64,000 bases of DNA, taken from positions 1 through 64,000 of the forward strand of contig VXAZ01008133.1 of the NCBI GenBank assembly GCA_013399875.1, read 5' to 3'. This DNA is from Gymnorhina tibicen. Taxonomy: Eukaryota; Chordata; Aves; Passeriformes; Artamidae. Positions 47,466 through 59,100 of the stretch are shown here, in pieces. The notes under the pieces were generated by a model, which was given only the letters and a program-made list of their open reading frames with translations, searched no databases and was not told the origin of the DNA. The translations under genes were made by a program, and so were the position numbers. Numbering within the stretch: the stretch's first letter is position 1; each line of letters opens with the position of its first letter.

Positions 47466-48349
47466 TGTAAGGATAGGGACACAACCTGAGTGGTCTTCTC
47501 CTTCAGATATGGAAGGATTTACTCAAAATGTTTGTGAACAATCTATCTTGAACATTTTTCAAGAACTGTACAAAGCAATCCATAAGGATGTATAAATGCC
47601 TCACTTCTCATCAGCTGTAGGATTTGGTAGCATTCTTCAAACACTTGGAGGTTGGAAGATGTTTGTGTTACCAGCTAAGCCCACCAAAACCAAACTGGCA
47701 TGGGGCCAGAGTTGGAGAAGCCGTCAGCAAAATGGAGTTTTCTTGTTCATGCTGGGCTCTTTTACCTTTATGGTGTCATTTCCACCATGAGCTGGTCTCC
47801 TTCAGCTCCTTGAAGTCTTTTTCATGGCAGTCCTGAATTCCAGCCTCTCAGAGAGTTACTTTTGTGGTCCACAGGAGATGAGAACAGTGTGTTGATCACG
47901 AGTCCCTCCACCTCCACGTGAAGGGATGAAACTAAAGAGACTGTCTTTGTTGTCAACATGGTGCATATGGTTTGTCCTCGAGATAAGACTTTAAATTATG
48001 ACAAGTGCCTCCAGCTTTAGCCTTGCACACTCACAGTTGACCAGAAAGCTATTGCCCTTTGAGATCATCTCAGACAAAATGCACCAAGATAAAACTGGTT
48101 TCTGCCTTGAACCACATTACAGTTTCCCTAAAAAATGATTTTATCAAAGTTAATCTAAAAAAAAAAATCCTTTTATTTTAAAGTACATCCACTACCTTCT
48201 TCATTTTTGCATCCAAAGCATGGATGTGTTATAGAGCAAGGTTTGAAGACCATTTTCTGACTTCTAAGTTAAATTAGCACTTTTAATACAACCAAAGTAG
48301 TGATGTAAAAGTGGAAACCTTGTATGTGTGCAGGGAAGGTAAGACTGTT
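47466..48349. other. Unannotated sequence
   Basis: No gene or recognisable repeat was seen. Confidence 0.5.
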
Positions 48350-48410
48350 AAGAGAAAGTCAAAAAAATCCCCTAAATATTAAGAGAAAATAAAAAAATCC
48401 CCTAAATATT
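48350..48410 (+). repeat. Tandem duplication, about 2 x 30 bp
   Basis: AAGAGAAAGTCAAAAAAATC and the following CCCTAAATATT (48350-48380) are repeated as AAGAGAAAATAAAAAAATCC and CCTAAATATT (48381-48410), with one indel and few differences. This is a young local duplication. Confidence 0.9.
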
Positions 48411-48960
48411 ACCCTAAATTACGCAAAATGGTATGAAACCATAATAAAACTACATCTACTTAAGGGAATAGGACATTAGTATGACTGGATGCAGAAAGAA
48501 AACTGATACATGTGCACATTGGTAAGATGTTTAAGTTCTTGGAAATCAGTTAAATCAACAGAGTGGCTAAAACAGCATAAAACAAAGTGTTACCCCTTCA
48601 AATGCACAGGTTCTGATAATGGACCTTCCTCTCCAGTCCACAGTTTCTTGCCATTCTCTATACCTCAGGGCTGCTTGAGCAAAGTGAACGGATACAGTGG
48701 GAATAGGAATGCTTCATCTTAAAGGCAGCTGTATTTTTAAATATATTTTTTAGCACTTTGTGATGTATTTGCCTGTGTCAGGAGACTTAAATATTTAAAC
48801 AGGGTGACAAAGTTCATTTCAACCTCAATGACAGTCAAACCCCCTGATATCCCCCTTTTGTAATGTGAGCAGAATTTTCTTCATCGAAATAGCCCACCTC
48901 AAAGGAGCGGGGAAAGAAAAAGAAACCCAAAACTTCTGTTCCAACTTTTAAAGCTGGAAG
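48411..48960. other. Unannotated sequence upstream of the CpG island
   Basis: AT-rich sequence with no gene seen. A short GC-richer patch (CAAAGGAGCGGGGAAAG) occurs at 48900. Confidence 0.5.
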
Positions 48961-48984
48961 CCTTTGCAATGTCTCTTTCACCTT

Positions 48985-49070
48985 TACCTACTGAGTCACC
49001 CCGCCCACCTCCTACCGATAGATTTTTATTTTTCAAATAAGCTGCAAGCACCCATATCGTGGAAACCAGC
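48985..49070 (+). promoter_or_regulatory. Possible core promoter upstream of the CpG island
   Basis: CTGAGTCACCCCGCCCACCT (an AP-1-like TGAGTCA overlapping a GC-box CCCCGCCC) is followed by an A/T-rich TTTTTATTTTTCAAATAAG box about 20 bp later. This directly precedes the CpG island. The arrangement is promoter-like but unproven; direction is suggested by the donor at 49099. Confidence 0.3.
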
Positions 49071-49560
49071 TGCCCCCTTCGCCGCTCTCACGGGGCAGGT
49101 GAGGGGAGGACGGCGGCCGCGAGTGACCTCCCGGGGCCAGCCGCTTGCCAGCCTCACCCCAGCCCTGAATCCTCCCCGGGCAGCTCAGGCTGCCTCCTTC
49201 TTTCCCAAGCACAGCTCTCAGCTCTGCCGGAGGGGTGTGCCTGTCCTCCGGCAGACCCGGCGATGAGCAAGCGCCTGTAAAATGTGACAGAACGAGAAAC
49301 GCGGATCTCGCTTTCCCAGCCGGCGCGGCCCCGGGGGCTCTGCGGGCGCCGGGTCACCCGCGCGGAGCCACCTCGTGGCCCGCCCTGGGAACGGCAGCCG
49401 GCGGCCCTGCCGTGCCCGCGCTCCTCCTTCCGAGGAGACGTGCTGATCCATGAGCCGTGCCCGCTCCGCCTTCCCCGCCCCGCGCCCAGCCGTGTGCCGC
49501 TCGGGGCCCGCCGCCGCCCCGCGCACCCTGCGGATGGGCACAGAGTCACGGGAACAGCCT
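49070..49560. promoter_or_regulatory. CpG island
   Basis: About 490 bp of strongly GC-rich DNA, dense in CpG (GGACGGCGGCCGCGAG, CGGCGCGGCCCCGG, GCGGGCGCCGGGTCACCCGC, CCCGCCGCCGCCCCGCGCA), inside an AT-rich region. Such islands usually mark promoters of broadly expressed genes. Open frames run through it on both strands (up to 156 codons on minus, 49154-49624), but GC-rich DNA has few stop codons, so this is not evidence of coding. A consensus donor CAG|GTGAGG (gt at 49099-49100, plus strand) could end a first exon. It could also be an orphan island or an enhancer. Confidence 0.75.
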
Positions 49561-49668
49561 GAGCTGGAAGGGACCCACACGGATCATCGAGTCCAGCCCT
49601 GAGCTCTGCACAGGACGTCCCCAAGAATCACACCGCGTGCCTGAGACCACTGCCCAAACGCTTCTGTG
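49540..49668 (-). mobile_element. CR1 LINE 3' tail fragment
   Basis: CACAGAGTCACGGGAACAGC, then GAGCTGGAAGGGACCCACAC, GGATCATCGAGTCCAGCC and CCTGAGACCACTGCCCAAAC are the reverse complement of an avian CR1 3' UTR. This subfamily is different from the copy 400 bp downstream. Only the last 130 bp are present, and the element abuts the edge of the CpG island. Confidence 0.85.
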
Positions 49669-50073
49669 GTTCTGGTTCACCGCGGCTCTGGCAAGAGCGG
49701 TGCTGGTGCGGGTCCACGTTGGCTATTCTAGCTGGAACATGGGGGGGGCAGGCAGAACTGTGGCAGAAATATTTGCTCCTGGGGTGGGAAAAGATAATGG
49801 TTGTCCTCAGGTGAAGTACTTGGCTCGTATTAGGGAACAGTCACAGCCTGCTTGAGACGAGAGGCAGGAGAGGGGTCTCACGAGTCCCATCCTTGCACCG
49901 TCCCTTTCTGCCGCTGTGGAGGGAGGGAAGAAAAGATCAGCTTAGAAAAGACCATTCTTGGGAAAAGAAAATTTTTTGTTATGTGAAATATGTCTTATGC
50001 TGAATAGTATAAAGGTATGAAAAATTTAGTGTCTTCTGCATGGAGAGTTAGTAGTGACTACACTGACAAATCT
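49669..50073. other. Spacer between two CR1 tails
   Basis: Moderately GC-rich at first, then AT-rich. It includes an eight-G run at about 49741. No gene was seen. Confidence 0.5.
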
Positions 50074-50580
50074 CAGAATCATAGAACCATCAGGGTTGGA
50101 AGACACCTTTAAGATCATCCAGTCAAACCATCAGTCCAGAACTAACACTGTAACCCCTAAACCACACCCAGCGCCAGCTCCAAACGCCTCTTAAACCCCT
50201 CCAGGAATGGTGGCTGCACAACCACCCCGGGCAACCTATTCCAGTGCCTGACCACCTTAACAGTGAAAAATTTTTTTCTAAAATCTAATCTGAATTTCCC
50301 CTGGCTCAGCTGAGGGCCATTTCCACTGTCACTGCAGTCACAGTGTCACACCTCACTACAGCCTCCTTTCAGGGAGTTGTAGAGAGTGATGAGGTTCCCC
50401 CTGAGCCTCCTCCAGGCTAAACAACCCCAGCTCCCTCAGCTCTTCCTCATAAGACATGTTTTCTAGACCTTTTATGAGCCTTGTTGCCCTTCTCTGGACA
50501 CACTCCAGCACCTCAATATCGTTTTTAAAGTGAGGGGCCCAAAACTGGGTGCAGTACAAACAACACCTTGAGAATGGCTC
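50074..50580 (-). mobile_element. CR1 LINE, 3' end with ORF2 terminus
   Basis: The plus strand begins CAGAATCATAGAACCATCAG then GGTTGGAAGACACCTTTAAG, the reverse complement of the CR1 3' end. On the minus strand the ORF2 terminus is readable: [47 protein letters not shown], near 50390-50550. It is 5'-truncated at about 50580, as usual for CR1. The frame is broken near the ORF2 end. It is less diverged than the plus-strand copies, so probably a younger insertion. Confidence 0.93.
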
Positions 50581-50617
50581 AACCAAAAAGGGTTTAATCT
50601 GTTGAAAAGACTTTACT

Positions 50618-50634
50618 GGGTTGGGGGCGGGGGG
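50618..50634 (+). other. G-run cluster (G-quadruplex potential)
   Basis: GGGTTGGGGGCGGGGGG has three closely spaced G runs of 3, 5 and 6, followed by a TG-rich stretch (TTGTGTGTGTGCGTGG). Four-strand folding is possible if the long run splits. Confidence 0.5.
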
Positions 50635-50659
50635 TTGTGTGTGTGCGTGGTTGCTCGGG

Positions 50660-53098
50660 TTTTTTTCTAACCAGCAACAAGCACTGGGCACGTGGAGGAG
50701 CTGCGAGGAATGGGGCAGGAAATGCGGCACCTGGAGCTCCCTCTGCTCTTACTGTGTGTCTCTCCTCACGGTGGGGCCAGCACATGAACACTTGAGCAGC
50801 CTGCAGGAAGGAAACAGAAACCAACTCACTCCCAAGTACACCAGGGTGCTTGCAGCCCTGTTTTTTACCTAGTGAATCAAAAAGCATAAGGAAATGGGAA
50901 ATGGGGAAATCATGTCTCATGCTCTTCCAGAGCATTGCAGGCCAGTACCCTGTCAGACCTGTTTTTCAAGTACTGGGGTGTAAAAATGGCTTTTTACACA
51001 CACAGGGCTAACACAAGATTCCCTCAGACCCCGTATCTTCAAACAGGAACAAGACTGAAGAAGCTGATTGCCCAAACTATTTTGATATTTATGTCCACCT
51101 TGGTCTTTTCTTTGTCCTTATATCTTTCCTTCCATAATCAGCTAAAACAGACGTGGTCTTCCACACAGGGGACAAGATTTTATGTCTAAAAGCCATGCCT
51201 GCTGTACAGCCATGCCACTGCCCATGAGAACTGGGGGGGAGCAGAAGCTTCCTACGTGGAACTTCAGCTTCCTACGCAGTCAGGGAGAAGGCAAAGAAAT
51301 TAAGCTTCTCCTTCCTCCTCCATTTCCAGCTTGCCCTGTGTAATAGCCAGCGTGGCTAAACAAGAACAACAGGATCTTGTTATTCCAATATATTACTCTA
51401 GAAACAAAGTGGGTCTGACATGTTCCTACCTCTGTATCAGTCTCTCCCCCTCCATCATGCTTGTGCAAGTTTCTGTGTAGCTGCTTAGTAAAGCAGTAGC
51501 TGAAGCAGCCCAGCCTGAAGAAATGCTTCGAAAATGAAAATAGGGTTATTGTCCTCAAAAGATTTGTATCCATCGTATTGCCTCATGGAGCTGTTGGAAT
51601 AAGCAGAAAAGCAGCATTCTTCAGCCAGCTTTTCCAAGATGAAATGTCTGCTGGTTTCCACCATTGCTGAACTATCAGAGTCACAGTAAATAGGAAAATT
51701 GTTCCTATAATTTCTGTGTGTGATACGCAGACATGCACTTCAGGTCCCTGCTTGGTGACTCTCAGGGAGTCCTGCAAAGCCCCATGGAGCCTTAGCCTGA
51801 CACCTGCAAAATCAGCTTCCCTGCCTGAGACAGCAAATAAGCGAAAGACTGTGGCATACTCTGTTATAGTTAAAATGGAACCCATAAAAGCACTGGAGCT
51901 AGAAAGTCCCCTGCCAGCCTCAGACAAGGGGTTCTGGGGCAGATTTCTGGCTCTGAGGGGTGGCGACCACCCATGCCGGCACAGCAAGCTGGCACAGGGC
52001 AGCTACGTCAGCGTGGCACTGTGCCCAGCTTGTTGGCTCTGCCGGGAGAGTTTCCTCACTGCCCTGGGTCATGTCTTTCTCACAAAGATTTTACAGGGAT
52101 GTCGTAACTATACGTCCTCCCATATGCACGGTTAAGAACTAGAGCTTTCCTAATCCTGCATAATTATTAACATGAGAGCAATTAGACAGAAAGATCAAAT
52201 AGCTTGTTATTAAAAGACCGATGAAGAACATAAAGAGCTACCAATTGGCATAAGAAATCTTGATTCCAGAATACTAAAACCCATAACCTATGCAGTGTTT
52301 ACTTTATATCGTATGATTTATGTGCTATGGGATGTATCATTCAAATTCCACCTGTCCTGTGCTATGTGGGAACAGTATAATTCATCATGTAGATCTCCAG
52401 GTAAAGGAGAATTGACATCTTGTGTGGCTGTGTAGCCTAATCCCACATTTTTATGGTCAGACTTTAGAATATTATTTTAAGTTCAGCTAAAACATTAGTT
52501 AGAGATACTGATCTATAGCTAATTTTTTTTCATCATTGAACTGATAAAGTAAGCTATAATGAGAACTTTCTGGATGATAGATGTCATTCTTCTGAGTGGT
52601 GCTATTAGCACTTGTCCAGTTTCAGGAATATTTATTAAAGAAAAAAAAAGACACACATATGGCTTGGTATAATTATGTAGCCCTTCAGAGTAAAAGAACT
52701 GTTTAAGAGAACACATATTCCTAAAGCTATGTTTATCTCCTTTTAATTTCTATTACTTTTTCCAAGTCTGTCAGCTTTACATATAATTTTACATTTTGTC
52801 AAATGAAGTTGATAACGCTAATTTCACAGAAATAAAGGCCAACATTCATAAACTACAATAACAAGCCAACACATGCCGGCATCTGTGAATGGAAAGGGGG
52901 ATAGGAAAAAGGCCTTGTTTTGGTAGGCAAACAAATTTCAGTTTTCATTTCACAAGGGATTATCATTTGTCTTGAGCAAACTCAGTGTCTGTGAAGATCT
53001 TACATTATTCTTGTGGACCACAGGTTCTGAAGAGCTAGCTTGACTTTGCAGACATTTCTTTGATGTAATTTAACCCCTTTTTTTTTTTCCTCACGTAG
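50660..53098. other. Unannotated sequence
   Basis: No gene was recognised. Overlapping open frames of 134 to 139 codons occur on both strands at 51583-52135 without domain or signal features. From 52140 the sequence is AT-rich and unique-looking. Confidence 0.5.
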
Positions 53099-53126
53099 GA
53101 ATTGGAACTGAACCGTAACTTAGCAG
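53099..53126 (+). other. Candidate 28-nt microexon
   Basis: A strong acceptor (branch-like TTTAAC, a run of about 14 pyrimidines, then CACGTAG) ends at 53098. Then come 28 nt and a strong donor GCAG|GTAGGT. The interval is open in frame 1, reading ELELNRNLA, and its length is not a multiple of three. Both splice sites are near consensus, which makes this the best plus-strand exon candidate. It lies 4 kb downstream of the CpG-island donor. The host gene is not recognised. Confidence 0.3.
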
Positions 53127-56100
53127 GTAGGTTATGGTAAAAAACCTTCACATAGCTACCTAATCTGTCAGATATGTCTTTGGACCATGAATGGAAGGTA
53201 TTACTAGTATTCCTTTACTAGTATTTACTATTACTAGTGTTTCCTTTCCTCTGTCCGTATTATCGAATTAATGCCTCACATGGTGTTGATATTTCTTTTC
53301 CCATGCTGCTTTCTTCTCTTTACTTCCCTTATTTTATCATTAGGTATTATTCTATGTCATCATCTTCTGAAAAGAAGAAGAAGCTAATAATATTTCATGA
53401 TTAGAAGTGGTCTTTGAATGGGCTTGTAATGAGGTAAAATGAGTTCACCCATCTCTAGTTGTTTTGTATACAATATTCTCCTAATAGTGAGAAATACTTT
53501 GACAGAATCCCCTTAATTAAAACATTCAACAAACTGAGAGCCTGTTGTAGCTGGCTTTGTAGGTTTACACAGTACTGTACCTTAAGCAGCGGTTGGGCTG
53601 AATTCAAGGGTAAATTCATGTGATCTATGATTTCTTGAGGCCAAAGGTATTTATACTGTCTTAGCTCTTTTTCTTTTAGTGTACTTAAACACCTTCAGAG
53701 TTACTTAATTACCCAGAATAATTTTGATTCACAATCACTGATTAATGTATGAGTTACATTCTTGTCCCCTTACATGAATCCTTCACCCTTAGTCTATTTT
53801 ACTATAAAAAGCTTTGAGAGTGTTAGGGTGTGCTTCACAAGATGTGCTGTTGTTTCACTAATGAATAATTTGTGAATAGTGCAAATATCAAAGAATTGTT
53901 TCTCTGTTGTAGGAATCAATTACAATTTCCTTTCCTTGCAAGCAGCTGTGGGGTTTGCAGCTCTTTTCATAACATGGGGTTTTTTTAAGAGAAGAAATGC
54001 AGAAAACTACTGACAAAAAGTTACTTTCCCATTGAAAGTTACTACAGCTTGTCTGTGGGCAGAGAGATTTTCATTTAATAAAAAAAGTCCAGAAAAAAAA
54101 GAGATGTTATAAATAAACAAACCAAAACTACTATTTCATTGTCATATCCATGGCCCTTAGCCACAGGTGATCTAAAATCAAGCCAGAAACACAAGACTGC
54201 CAAATTGTATCCCAGCCACTGTTAGTAAAAGCAAAAACAAGATTAGCACATTGAGAAAGGAATATTAAACTTTTGGTGTCAGCCTTTCTCTAGAGTTTTC
54301 TATGCCTGTGACAGTTGCTCCAAAAAGGTGTGATGGACTAAGAGGAACAGGAGAGTGCCTGGCATAAGTGGTGCATTTGTTTGAAGTTGTAGGGCAGCAG
54401 CTCGGCTGGGTTCAAATGAGTTCGTTGACGGTGCTTCTTGGAATTACTTATTCTTGGTGGTGTACTTTGATTAACTCTTTGAAAAAAATGGTTTTCAGAT
54501 GTTATGAGGCAGGAACTGACAGTCATTCTGCAATAGCGTGGGAGTTTATAGTTTACTCAGCAAAAGCTTGCATGCTGGTGTATTTTAGAAATGTTGGTCA
54601 CCTCAGTACTTGAGAACTCATTCTTTTTGGAGTCTCTTAGTTCTCCAGAACAGAAATTAATTTCATAGTTTCAGAGTTTGAATTTCACTTACTGTTTGTC
54701 GTATTCATAGAACCACCATTTGAACAAGGTCTCCACTGTGTAGTTGGGAACAGTTATGAACTCACATACTGAACTGTCTGTCCCTGACCCAGCAAACTCA
54801 CCTTGTTTTCTGAGCACTGATAAATTCAAAGGATAGGGTCTTTCTCTTTGGACACAATTGGTACAAAGTTTTCTGATGCTAAGGAAAGACCCTCACTGAC
54901 CTCAGAAGTCTAGGGATCAAGCTGTAGTTTCAGACAGCCAAGAATGAAAAGAGGCAATGAAAAATAGGAATGTCATTAGTACTGCAACCTTAATATAGCA
55001 TATTAAAGTTTTATAGAAACATGGTGTAAAATCATTATAAACCACATTTTACACATATATGTTCAGGATCAAATTTCAGTTATCGTTGCTGAAGAACTGT
55101 AATCACTGGAAAAGACACACAACATAATTTTAGTCTGCGAGGAATTTAAAAGCTGCTTGCAACAGCATGCATCAGAGAAGGGCTTGTCAGTTTTGTGAGG
55201 AAGAGAAGAGATGCACTGTCAGTAACAGCTCAGTCACAGCCTGGTCTTACCGTGACCAGACTGCATCTATATCCTCATGTCTACCTGTCTCCTATGTTAC
55301 CTGGGCTGGACATGTGTTTGGTGGTGTTAAACTCACATTCCCAAAAGCCTGCTCTGGGAAACTAAAGTTCCTAACATGTCTTTTTCACTGGCTTTTGGGC
55401 ATGTAGGAAGTGAATAATATTCTTTCCATGATGAGCCCCATGCCAACATCCCTGTGTTGTCAGTTGTTAGTCAGTGCAGATCATTTAGCACAGTGTGCTT
55501 CACCTGCCAGGAGAACCTGAATCCAGTTGACCCACTTATCTCACACTACGCTGGAAATGTCAGACAGCGTGTCTGTATATATCATACGTGTTTGCTGTAA
55601 CAATAGGAACCAGAACAGATCTAGCTGGTTTTGCTGCTATCAGGATAATGCTTCTAGCTTATGAGAGGCGTTATGGGAAAACTCTTTGGATAATTTTTGA
55701 GGTGAATCACAACGACTAGGTTTGGAAAATGATTAGGTCGTGTAGACCAGCATTTCTCACCATTGCAGTGGCCAGTAATACCATTGCAACATTTAATTAC
55801 CAACATTTGCATATGGAAGGAATCAAACAAAAAGGAGGTGGTAGTAAAGAAATATTCACAACTATTTGGTTTTAAATGAAAATTGTGGTAGTGGTACAAC
55901 ACAAGGAAATCCTTCTTTTTTAAAAAAAAATGTTTATTAGCTTCTCCATTGATTTAAAAAAGCTGAAAAACTGTAGGCTCAGAAATACTTGCAGCAAATA
56001 AAAAAAATACCTGAAAAAAAAAAGTGAGGAACTACTTAGTTGTTAAAAGTAATTGATAGTCTTCCTTTTAAAAGTAATGAACTATATCCATATTTACATG

Positions 56101-59100
56101 TTCTTTTCACTGAGAAACACAAAGGCAGCATCATTTTCATTTGATTCCCTAGTTGCTGCAAGAAGTTTCAAGTGTCATCAGCACTTGATTAAATTAAAGT
56201 TTCTCTAAGTTTTGCAGCTTCATTTAAAGCTATCCTACAGGTTCTTTAAATGCCAACGTTTGTAGTTTCTTCCACAGGGAATAAATTTGGTGCTGTTTCT
56301 TTCTGAAAAGTTCTTTTTCTCCTGTGCTTCCTGTGAACAGTTGCAGTAAAAGTACTTTACGTACACAAAGTCATGTATACCATTTAAAAAAGAACAACCT
56401 GGAGAAAAAAAGCAGTGTAACATCCATCTCTTCATGTTCACTATGTGCAAAAAGTATGAGCCACAAGCAGACATTTTCATCTATGTCAGAGGTGGCTTCT
56501 GTGATGCTCATCATGTTGCTGTACATGTCATTGGTTAGGCTACTCTTAGGGTTTTTACTGTAAAATTTCTCCTCCAAATGTATGTGAAGGGCAAATAGTG
56601 ATTAAATCAGTATCTTTCAGAGATGGAAACTCTGAGGCCACATCAAAATTAGTCTTGATGACCAATACCTGATGACTCAGATTAAACTATGCTTTTCTGA
56701 GAACCACATCGCAAAACAACACAAAACCAGAGGCTTTTCTTTCCTCCTTGTTCTTATGGGTGAAAGATATATAGAAAATATTAGTTAAAGTGTGACAAGC
56801 TGAGTATCTTGTGATTTGTTCCCAGTAACCACAGGAAAACTTTATCTGACCTTGTGGATGTGTGGGGACAGTTGTGAAGAAGCACATATTGCTTGTGGTA
56901 GAGACTTCATCCTCACTGCAGAAAGGTTAATGAAAGTAGAGTCCAGGCTCTAACCTGCCCTGCCTAGTTAATTCAGCTGGTCATTTTATGAAAAGTAACC
57001 CTTGTTTTGGAGTAAAAGGGTTCAGGTGCAGAAAAAATTAGGGAGTGATGCAAGTTGTCATTAAATGATACAGAGGAGTTGGCAGGGAAGAAACTTTCTA
57101 TTTCCTCCTTCCCACTCCCCACTTCACAGTTTGCCTCCCCCTGGTCATGCTGACACAACTAGATGTTGGGCTGTGAAATAAACCAGATCCCTGAGATGAT
57201 CCAAGTAAAAATAATCCTTCGGAAGTCTACGATTGAAGTATAACTCTAGCAGAGCTCTTGGAGACCAATTTTAATGCTTATTTTATTTAAAATAAATAAG
57301 ACAGAAATGATTAATTGTGTTATCAGAAAAACACTATTGTTAAGCATTATAAAGCAGTGCATCATGCTTTTTTCAATTCATAGATTTTTTTTTTTTACAG
57401 CCAGAAGGGACTAAGCATTATGAAGATGATTTCAAGTTCATGGAGAATAAATGAATTGAATTTTGAGTGAAAAGGAAAAATCGACACCCTAAAGTTAAAA
57501 CTAGATTGGCAAGATATCTAAAAATGCAATACTTTTAAAAAGAGAAAGAGAGTGAGATCTAACCTTAATAACAAGAAAACATGCAAGACCAAGTGTAAGC
57601 TTTTGAAAGATAAATTTATCCCACTTACATATTACTGCTGCTTGCTAAAGCTGTCTCTGCCTAGTTAAAAAAGATTGATGAAAAAATGCTAAATAATAGA
57701 AATGGAAAAGTGTGCATTTCATACAAGTGAAGCAGGGAACAGGAGAATAAGCAGATTGCCTAATAATCAATGTCTTGACTGGCAGTGGTTGGCAGGGATA
57801 ACTTTTAAAACCAGTGCTCAAAGTCAAGCAAAAGAGAAGAGATGGTAGGTAATGGCACAGGTCCTTCAATAATATGGCATAATTATTTGTATAACTTGCA
57901 CTGTTTTGTAATTCTGTTACTTTCACAAAATACACATTATGCTGTTTATGCTAGAATACTTAAAGAATTGTCTGTGAAAGACAAAGTGATCAGATGTTAG
58001 CAGAAAAAAATCATTAGAAGTGCCCTGATTAAAAGTGTAGTCTCAAAAGGGAGTTTTGGCCCTTTACCTGAATACTGCAACTTTCTGTTTTCAGTCTGCT
58101 TAGTTTCCTGGACTAGAGAGCACAGTTACAAAACACTTATTCAAGGAAATTTCATTGTGATTCCTGCAGCTTAGGAGACTTCAGCATAATTTTCTCATCT
58201 GCTTCTCCATTTCACTCACTTACTTGAACAACTTTCTCCCCTCTGCTTGGGTTGAAGCAGTCTTTCATCAGCATCGTTCCAACCATCACTTTCTTTCAGC
58301 TTCATCACTACCAGATGGCATGGTGTAGTATTAACCTGTTTACATTTTAGAATCTCTCCTCCCACACGGTAGGTAGCTGGGACTTGTTTGGCTACAAAAA
58401 GATAGTGGTGGGAAAACCTCCATTATTTTCTAGAGAAATTTTAGGAGAAGAGTGAAAGATTCTCTGTATTTTTCAAAACAGAAAATAAACCCAGATTTGC
58501 TGAATCCTTCTAGATTGCATGAAATTTTATAAGCTTGCCACAGCTTTGAGTAAAGGAGGAGCAGAGAAGGGCTTATCTATGATGCAATATAGTAATAAAA
58601 TGCTTCACTGTTTCAGATTATGACAGTTCAGCCTTTTCTGGAACAGAAATACAACTTTTGAATGTTAGTGCCATTTCAAAATCATTTATTGCTGAGCTCT
58701 AATAATATTTTTTTTTTCTTTAGAGTGTCATTTTATTCTTTGCATATTCATTAGGGTCTTGTTCTCAGCCATAACTTCTAAGACCTAATCCAACATGAAC
58801 AAAACAATATTTAAATCAAAAAAATTTTGAACTCAGATTAGAGCACTCATATCTTCTTCAAGCTCTTTGCCTTGGTGCCAGGTAATATATTTCTCCTTCT
58901 GACATGAATACACACATGGTTTTACTAAGCTATATGTGGTAGATACTTTTGCACTATTTCTTTCCCACATCCATATTTATCAAAAATCTTTTCAAAATGC
59001 TAATATAATCCTAAATGTTGAGAAGAAAACATGAATTAAAGGGGCAATCCAAAACGGCCAATTTTCATTTCAGTTTACTGGTGTTTATTTCTTCTAAATG

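Noticed and set aside
49154..49624. 156-codon minus-strand open frame in the CpG island
   Set aside because: GC-rich DNA lacks stop codons. Composition is Arg/Gly/Pro/Ala-rich and no domain is seen; other frames on both strands are equally open.
51583..52135. Overlapping 134- and 139-codon frames on opposite strands
   Set aside because: Mutual shadows in moderately GC-rich sequence; neither has a domain.
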